This document shows, in pieces, positions 57,992 to 64,000 of a stretch of 64,000 bases of DNA. The translations under genes were made by a program, and so were the position numbers. The notes beneath the pieces are model-generated. The model had not been told where the DNA came from. It saw only the letters and a list, made by a program, of their open reading frames with translations, and did not search any database. Where the stretch lies: the NCBI GenBank assembly GCA_017311185.1, contig JAESUZ010000468.1, positions 949,501 through 1,013,500 on the forward strand. Direction: 5' to 3'. The stretch is from Proteles cristata cristata (taxonomy: Eukaryota > Chordata > Mammalia > Carnivora > Hyaenidae). How positions within the stretch are numbered: position 1 is the first letter of the stretch; each line of letters opens with the position of its first letter.

Positions 57992-60759
57992 ATAAAAGAT
58001 TTCTATCTTGTATAAACGAATTGGAAGTGGTTCTTTTCTAAGACAGGATTTTGTTTTGTCTCATTAAATATATTGCCATGATTCTTTGCTTCTCGGTGAG
58101 CCTAAAAATTAGAAGAAGGGGTGTTGCCAAACCCTTCAACCTGTCTCTCTCAAGATTCAACTGCCTGCTCAGGGCTTCTGCAAGTCCTAAGTGGGAGTCA
58201 TTCCAGATACGCCCGGCGTGGCCCCGTGTAACGGAGCCCCTGTCTGCACCGTCTGGTACCACTGCCACCAGCCACGGGTGGCTCTGGATCACTTGAAATG
58301 TGTCCAGCACAACGAAGGAACTAAAAGCCATTGAATTATTCTCTTTAAAATGTTTAAAATGGCAAATTTTAGGTGTATGTGTATGTTTCACCCACAATAA
58401 AGAACAAGCTGCAGAAAGGTTACAGAAAGGGGGTCTGAAAAGGAAGACAAGTTTGTGTTTGGGATTTTGCCAAATCTGGCACGGTTTTGATAGGTTTATC
58501 AGAAGATTTTTCAAAAGAGAGCTTGTGGTTCCTCAAGAGTCCATTTTATTATACTGGTGGGGGCTGAGAGTTTAGTTTCCTCTCTGTGAAAATCACATTT
58601 CTGAAACAGAGTTCGTAAATCTTTTTAAGGGAAGTCTGTCCAAATCACAGGTATCCTGTCTTACCAGAGGGACTTCTATGCTGTATCTTTGACTTCAGCA
58701 AGCCCTTGAATATTCTCCTTAAAATAGAATAAATAACACATGGAAAATACACATAAAAATATACATTAAACCTAATTTACGATACTGACCAAAGATTCAG
58801 CTCACCTTCCGCACAGAAACACATGCATATAAGTATAGAGCCAGAGTTGGGTGGACAGAGAAACCTAAAAGATCTCAGATAACCAAACCCTTTGGTAAAA
58901 ATATAAGGTAAAATCTGGACCTTCCTGCTGGTATTGCTTTGAAACAAGTGTTCTAGGTATAGAACAAATTTGCATTTGGCACTTTCTGAAGCTATTTCTT
59001 TTGGAGTCAAGCCGACCAACACACTGCATCGATCTCCTGTGGACAGAAAGACCAAAGAGCTTGACTTCACGCTGCCACAAAGTCTTCATGCATCTTTCAC
59101 TCGCTCATACGTCGTGTGCGCAGACACCGCACTTGGCAATGGCAAGATAGTAATTTTTTTTGAAATATCGCCTTATTTCTTTTTTTTCCTGCTAATTCCT
59201 TTCTGTGCTTTACTCTTACTCCCATTCAAGCACCTACATGCTCTGTGTCGACTGCCTCTTGGGGGAAGTAATTTGCAGAGGAGGAAGGAACGAACCTGTG
59301 AGTGTCTGCTGGCTCCTGTGTCCCAGACCTGTAGTCCCTCGGAGGAACGAACCAGCAAAGCCAAGACACTGGGAGGTTTTCAGGATAGGTAGGTGGGCTG
59401 TGTCCCCCGCCGTCCACCCGAACACATCCTCAGATTAGGGAAGAGCCTCGTGGCCTGCAGGGAGAGGGGGGGAAGACAAGCAGGGAAGGGAAGAGGAGAT
59501 AGCTCAGGGTCAGGCATGTTCCCGGGAGGAAAGTCCCCAGAGCCCGGGATGGAGGGCTGGGCACGAGGGGAGGGGCCGCCTGCGGGTGCGGCTCCGCCAT
59601 CTCGGTCAGCAAGCCCATGGCTGGTCTCCGGAGATTTCCATCCTCTGGTGTGTGGCAAAGGCAAAGCATCGAGTGCCATGGAAGCAGAAGGAGAGCCAGC
59701 ATGGGGCTGGCGCTGAGAGAGACACCTCCAAGCTCGCGAGCAGATCCGCGTGAGCATCAGATGGGACAATGGCCAGCACAGCCTCTCCGCACTGGGCAGC
59801 TGGCCATACACAGAGGACGGTGCGGCCCACAGGCTTTCCTCGGCCCCCCAGCAATGCAGGGGAGGAAGGGGATGGGGCATTTGAGGGGTTCCACAGCTCT
59901 TACTCGTTTCTGCAACTCTCAGAGAAAGGGTGGCTGGAATCAGGTCACCAAAAACTAAAGATCTTTCCACTTCTTACATGAGAGTTTGGAAACCAAGAGC
60001 TGTCCCTCCTGTAAATGACATTCAACAGTATGAGAGCTGGCGTCAACTCACTGTCACGAATGAGCTTTACCTTTGCATCTCCGGACACAACGATCCCCAG
60101 ATTAAAGTCCGCCTTGGCTGACAGCGCCGATGCTCCCGGACCGGAATGTCCTGTTCCACGCGGTTTAACCTCCCAGACTGACAGCTGCTTATTTGTTACT
60201 TGTGTGGACCGTGGGGGAGTCACCAGGGCAGGAAGTGCCGACACGGAGGCCAGGGGTCACACCTGCATCAGAGCGCTGGCTTCCCTCAGAGGCCTGCCTT
60301 CATCCTCAGTGGTGATCGCTTCCCCCTCACAAACGGTTTTATTAATAGTTACCTCTGGGACCTCACTGGGGAACTAAACAGTGTCACCGAGGCATCTCTG
60401 GGGAAGGACGGCTTCCCCAAGATCTCCTTTCCAAGCCAAGAATTCTTGGGGCCAGAAAGGGCAGTTCTTTCTCTCCTCCAAAGGCACCACCATGTTCCAG
60501 CTGGGAGGCGGAACCTTCCAGAAGATGCGCTCCTCCCCCGCCCCCGCCACGGATGGCGAGGCCACAGGGATTGGAAACTCCAGACCAGTGCGATCTTTGA
60601 CTCTGTGCACCGAGAACCTCTCGCCCTCCCGTCTGGAAGCATCACGCGGGGTTCCCCCAGAGCCCTGGGGGTGGCGGAGGACAAGGCCATAGACGTCTCC
60701 GGATGAGTCACGGCCGAAAACCAGCTCAGAGCAATCCGTCCTCACCAGCGCGTTCTTGA
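57992..60759. other. Noncoding DNA, nothing recognised
   Basis: No repeat or exon is recognised over 2.7 kb. 58320-59000 is AT-rich and repeat-free, with a perfect octamer ATTTGCAT at 58968-58975. GC rises from about 59380 with scattered CpG. Frames up to 196 codons on the minus strand (59380-59970) show no recognisable protein. Confidence 0.4.
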
Positions 60760-61260
60760 GGAAACGTCTCGGGCGAGCCACGAAGCCAGAGCGCTGGGCG
60801 GATGCGGCTGCCTCTGCGGGCTTGTCCGCCGCTGCCCTTAGAGGACGGCGGTCTGCAGGCACCGACGCGGGTGGAGACTCGCTGCCTTCGCTCCAGCAGC
60901 GACGCGCGCGGCCCTCGGGGCGCCACCCACCAGGGTGGGCCCCGCGCCCCGGCCCCGCCTCAGTACCCCCGCCGCGCCGCGCGGGGACCTCCGGCTGCAG
61001 CCCCGGCGCTCCGTGCAGGGACCCCTCCTTGTTCCTTCACGAGCTCTGTTCCAGCACGTTCTCCTCTGGCGCACACAGGCCGCCCGGGGCCCACAAACGC
61101 CTTCCCTGCGGCTCCCCTGGGACGCCTTGTGGCCGGAGCCAAGCAGCGTGTGTCCCACGGGCCTCGGTGTCCTCGAGCGCGCAGGTTCTCCGAGACCTGT
61201 CTCCTCTCCGAAGCTGTGGGTCCCGCCGCAGCGCCTCTGCTGTGCGTCTTCCCCCCACCG
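60760..61260. promoter_or_regulatory. CpG island, no gene assigned
   Basis: The densest CpG stretch in the window: by hand count about 35 CpGs in 60781-61020, with GC content well above 70 percent. Density falls off but stays raised to about 61260. Sp1-like ggggcgg/ccccgcc words occur (for example near 60952). This is the likeliest promoter-like site here, possibly of an lncRNA or alternative first exon outside view, or an orphan island. Long frames on both strands (254 codons at 60756-61520, running into a SINE) are composition effects. Confidence 0.65.
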
Positions 61261-61274
61261 AATGCCCCTGCCCG

Positions 61275-61660
61275 TTGCTCTGCCTCAGCTCCCTCACCTA
61301 TGAAATGGGTATCATAGTGGCACCTTCCTTGGAAAATGACAGGGCTCAAGTGAAACTACTCATACTGAGCATTCAGAACAGTGCCTGGATCATAGTGGGC
61401 TCTCAATCAATAATAGCTTTTTTTAAATGTTTATTTATTTTTGAAAAAGAGAGGGAGAGAGATGGGGGAGGGGAAGAGAGAGAGAGAGATGCAGAATTCG
61501 AAGCAGGCTCCAGGCTCTGAGCTGTCAGCACAAAGCCTTACACGGGGCTTGAACACGAACCATGAGATCATGAGCTGAGTGAAAGTCGGACACTTAACCA
61601 ACTGAGCCACCCAGGTGCCCCTTTGATAGCATTATTGTTATATTATTAGTATTATTCTCT
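61275..61660 (+). repeat. MIR SINE, split by a younger SINE
   Basis: The 5' part matches the MIR core and 3' half: ctgcctcagctccctcacct near 61282, gaaatgggtatcatagtggc, cagtgcctggatcatagtgg and tcaatcaataatagct near 61403. After the SINE, gatagcattattgttat near 61625 resumes the MIR end. Confidence 0.8.
61419..61622 (-). mobile_element. Feline SINE nested in MIR
   Basis: Antisense copy: ttttaaatgtttatttattt tail, GA tract, aagcaggctccaggctctga, agtcggacacttaaccaact and an end of gagccacccaggtgcccc. The flanks share only a short atagc word, so the duplication is unclear. Confidence 0.93.
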
Positions 61661-61790
61661 CATTCTTCCTTCCTTCAAACACCAGCCCACATCTACCCCC
61701 TCCGGGAAGCCCTCCATGACACAGTCGTCTATGGTCATCTCCCCTGAGGCACAAACAGACACACTCTTCAATACCACTGGTGGCATTTGC
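61661..61790 (+). mobile_element. Possible L2 fragment
   Basis: The block ccctccgggaagccctccat near 61698 recalls the L2 ggaggccttccctga segment. Weak; kept as a low-confidence call. Confidence 0.3.
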
Positions 61791-62727
61791 GTGTGACCTG
61801 ACTTGGGACGAAGTCCCTGTAACTGGACTGCCGAGGGCACCACACGCCGCATCCCCTTGTCAGAGCACGGCACCCCCTGGGGTGTTCTGTGTGCTGCTGA
61901 GCGGCTGCGTCACACACACCAGAAGCCCCAGACGGAGTGCCTGGCGGCCCAGCCTGCCCAGGACAGGGCACGTGAGTTAGCCAGCTCTGGAGGTCAAACA
62001 GGCACTGATGCGCCCGTTCCCCAGATGGCTGTCTGCGCAGGGGACCTGAGGCGGGGTCCCCTCGGCCGCCTGGTCCACCCGGAGGCAAGCTGACCGTTTA
62101 CATCCTGCACGATGGTCAAGTTTACCCTCTCTGGTCGGAGAACGCTGCCTTGTTGGCCAGGAACGACACCTCGGCACACGATGTGCCTGAACGTGAGGAG
62201 GAGGGAGAGAGGCCAGGGAGTGGGCGGTGGTAGCTTGTCCAGTTCCATATGCCCGGGTCACAATGGAAACATCGCTCGTGAAAGGGTTACGTCAGTCTCC
62301 AAAGACACCGCTGCCAGGAAGGCCGCACCCCAGCGCGTCAGTAGGTCAAACACCCGTGTCACTGGAAGTCTCCGCAGGGGCTTCTAACAGCTGAGCCCAC
62401 AGCTCTTCGTCAGTACAGGTTGTGCAAGAGCAGATGGCTCCTGCGTCCCTTGACCTCACCCCTGCTTCAGCAGGAAAGCATCCGGAGCTGCCTGCAAAGC
62501 TGAGGACACCATGGAAGGCGCCTTCTGCACCCTGGGGTGTCCATGCAGCAAACCCGCTAAGAGGGTGAGGGTGGGCAGCACATAGACAGCTCCGGGGTCA
62601 CCGCGGGACAAAGGCCACTTTATGTGTGACTTCATCTGGGGGGGGTCAGATCTTTCCAGATTATCGAGGTGCTATGTTATACTGATCATAGGAATTTGGA
62701 ACCATTAATGTTTTAAAATAGAAAGAA
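61791..62727. other. Noncoding DNA, moderately GC-rich
   Basis: No repeat or exon recognised. Scattered CpGs; frames below 110 codons on both strands. Confidence 0.45.
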
Positions 62728-62920
62728 GGGCGCATGGGTGGCTTAGTCAGTTAGGCATCCTATGCTTGATTTCCATGCAGGTCATGATCTTGGGATTCTC
62801 TTGGGAAAATCCTGCTTGGGATTCTCTCTCTCTCTCTGTCCCTCTCCCACTCATTCTATCCCTCTCTCTCAGAAACAAATAAGTATTTAAAAATAAATAA
62901 TAAATAAAATAAAATAATAC
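62728..62920 (+). mobile_element. CAN-SINE with internal deletion
   Basis: Head gggcgcatgggtggcttagt, then at about 62798-62812 the element passes to tcttgggaaaatcctgcttg without the expected gttcgagcccc and ctgtgctgacag blocks, so part of the middle is missing or replaced. Target duplication aatagaaagaa (to 62727) and aatagaaggaa (62921-62931). Confidence 0.9.
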
Positions 62921-63284
62921 AATAGAAGGAAATGGCAATCCCAGTCATGATACAGCATCACAATAGGTGGCTAATTGCAGTAATAACCCATTGTACTTGG
63001 GACAAAAAGATGCTTTTAAACTACAACGAAGGATCTTCTGAAGCCACGTCAGGGAAAACAGTATAAAGCCCGCACTCAACTTTCCAGGGAGAAGAGCCTT
63101 TGGTCCTAGAATGAAAGTAATTTTATGCTAAAACAACTTGTGCGGGTTCTTCCTAACCACCAGAGCTGACCAGGACCTTCTAGAAGAGCCAACATAGATA
63201 TTCTGAAGACAGAAGGTTCTCACTGGTCCTGGAAGATTAAGTCCTTGACAGCAAGATCAATGACCTGCAAAGGAGCCCCTAAAT
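62921..63284. other. Noncoding DNA, nothing recognised
   Basis: No repeat or exon recognised apart from the SINE and MER20 target duplications at its two ends. Confidence 0.5.
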
Positions 63285-63464
63285 CAGGGTCCCTCGACCT
63301 TGGCACTGCTGACACTTGGGGGGGATAATTCTCGGTTGTGGGGCTTGTCCCCACTAGGTACGAGCAGCACCCCCTGGTTATGACAATCAAGCATCCATCG
63401 TGATCGCCAAGTGCCCTTGGGGTAGGGGTGGGGGGCACAACGTGCCCTCTGTCAGGAACCCTTG
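63285..63464 (-). mobile_element. MER20 hAT-Charlie DNA transposon
   Basis: The order cagggtccctcgaccttggc, ggataattctcggttgtggg, agcagcaccccctggttatg, ccaagtgcccttgggg and caggaacccttg is antisense MER20. The element is flanked by a perfect 8-bp duplication ccctaaat at 63277-63284 and 63465-63472, the hAT hallmark. It is nonautonomous; some MER20 copies are known to act as regulatory elements in endometrial cells of placental mammals. Confidence 0.9.
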
Positions 63465-64000
63465 CCCTAAATGAACAGGAAGTTCTCCTCCATTTGTGAC
63501 CTCGTTGTGATAGTCTACCCCTGTCCCCTGACTGTCCCCTGATGAAGCAGGCCAGCACATTTTACCACGATGACACTGCAGCTCCAGGGATGGAAAGGAT
63601 AATCCCTTATGCTCCTCCAAGAGATTTTCCAATGGGAGAGCTTCCGAGTGGACCAGGCGATCCCGTGGTTCCAGGGTTCCTCATGTTTCATGCATGGGAC
63701 GTGGCCCGGGGGCGCCCCTCCTGCCGTATGACTAACTGTCTCGGCCTCCCCAGGGAACAAATCCTCTGGCTTTCGAAGGACACCCAGACAGGTTGCTTGA
63801 TGATCATTGGGACATCGCGGCACTGATTTTTAAAATGAAACACACATAAATATCCTGAGCCTGGGGGTTATTTCTCTCTAATCTTGATGGCCTCTCTCAT
63901 CTTAAAATAATTTACAGGAATCCTGCAATGATCGTGGGCCCAGGGTTGCTTCCCCTGCGTGGCCGTTCAGAGATACTTATCAGATGCCCAAACAAGGCCC
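63465..64000. other. Noncoding DNA, nothing recognised
   Basis: No repeat or exon recognised after the MER20 target copy. Frames of 80-102 codons on both strands show no known protein. Confidence 0.5.

Noticed and set aside
58038..58514. 158-codon minus-strand frame
   Set aside because: No similarity to a known protein, no splice or promoter context, and an overlapping plus-strand frame.
60756..61520. 254-codon open frame over the second CpG island
   Set aside because: Same composition effect; it runs straight into an antisense SINE and has competing frames on both strands.

Overview
This window is mammalian nuclear DNA, from a carnivoran and most probably a cat (Felidae or a close feliform). 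The basis is the dominant short repeat: about twenty copies of a tRNA-derived SINE of roughly 200 bp. Each has an internal pol III-like head, the phrase ctgtgctgacagctcagagc or a decayed form of it, a CT-rich stretch and an AATAAATAAA-type tail. That is the layout of the feline CAN-SINE family (SINEC_Fc). No bacterial, plasmid or organellar signature is seen.

I find no protein-coding gene, exon, rRNA or functional tRNA that I can defend. The open reading frames present are explained by chance, by GC-rich stop-poor DNA, by low-complexity repeats or by decayed L1. The window is best read as intergenic or deep intronic DNA, with old and young transposons set in apparently single-copy sequence. 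Family names for repeats come from recalled consensus sequences, not from a search.

Layout. 1-9.2 kb is GC-rich and mostly repeat-free, with a CpG island at 2.4-3.45 kb, a CTCF-like motif beside a G-quadruplex motif at 1.61-1.65 kb, and an AT-rich candidate conserved element at 5.56-5.83 kb. 9.2-24.1 kb holds a long L2 copy, an L1 3' end, a MaLR LTR, several SINEs, and a 2.8-kb L1 lacking most of ORF2 (16.28-19.06 kb). 24.1-32.4 kb has SINEs nested in older MIR and MER5A copies. 32.4-33.5 kb has a C-rich minisatellite followed by a TG/TATG tract. 34.7 kb has an unusual interleaved inverted repeat, and 36.0-38.8 kb another internally deleted L1. 38.8-56 kb is mainly single-copy sequence with scattered MIR, L2 and SINE copies, an L1 tail and several candidate conserved noncoding stretches. 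56.2-58.0 kb is a SINE cluster, including two SINEs in a row with three copies of the same target site. 60.76-61.03 kb is the clearest CpG island. The window ends with a MER20 DNA transposon flanked by a perfect 8-bp target duplication.

No genes act together here. Any function would be regulatory: the two main CpG islands, the CTCF-like and YY1-like motifs, and the AT-rich islands with homeodomain, SOX and POU type words. I did not find a new biological system. The most distinctive things are the triplicated target site around two SINEs, the interleaved inverted repeat, and the orphan CpG islands.
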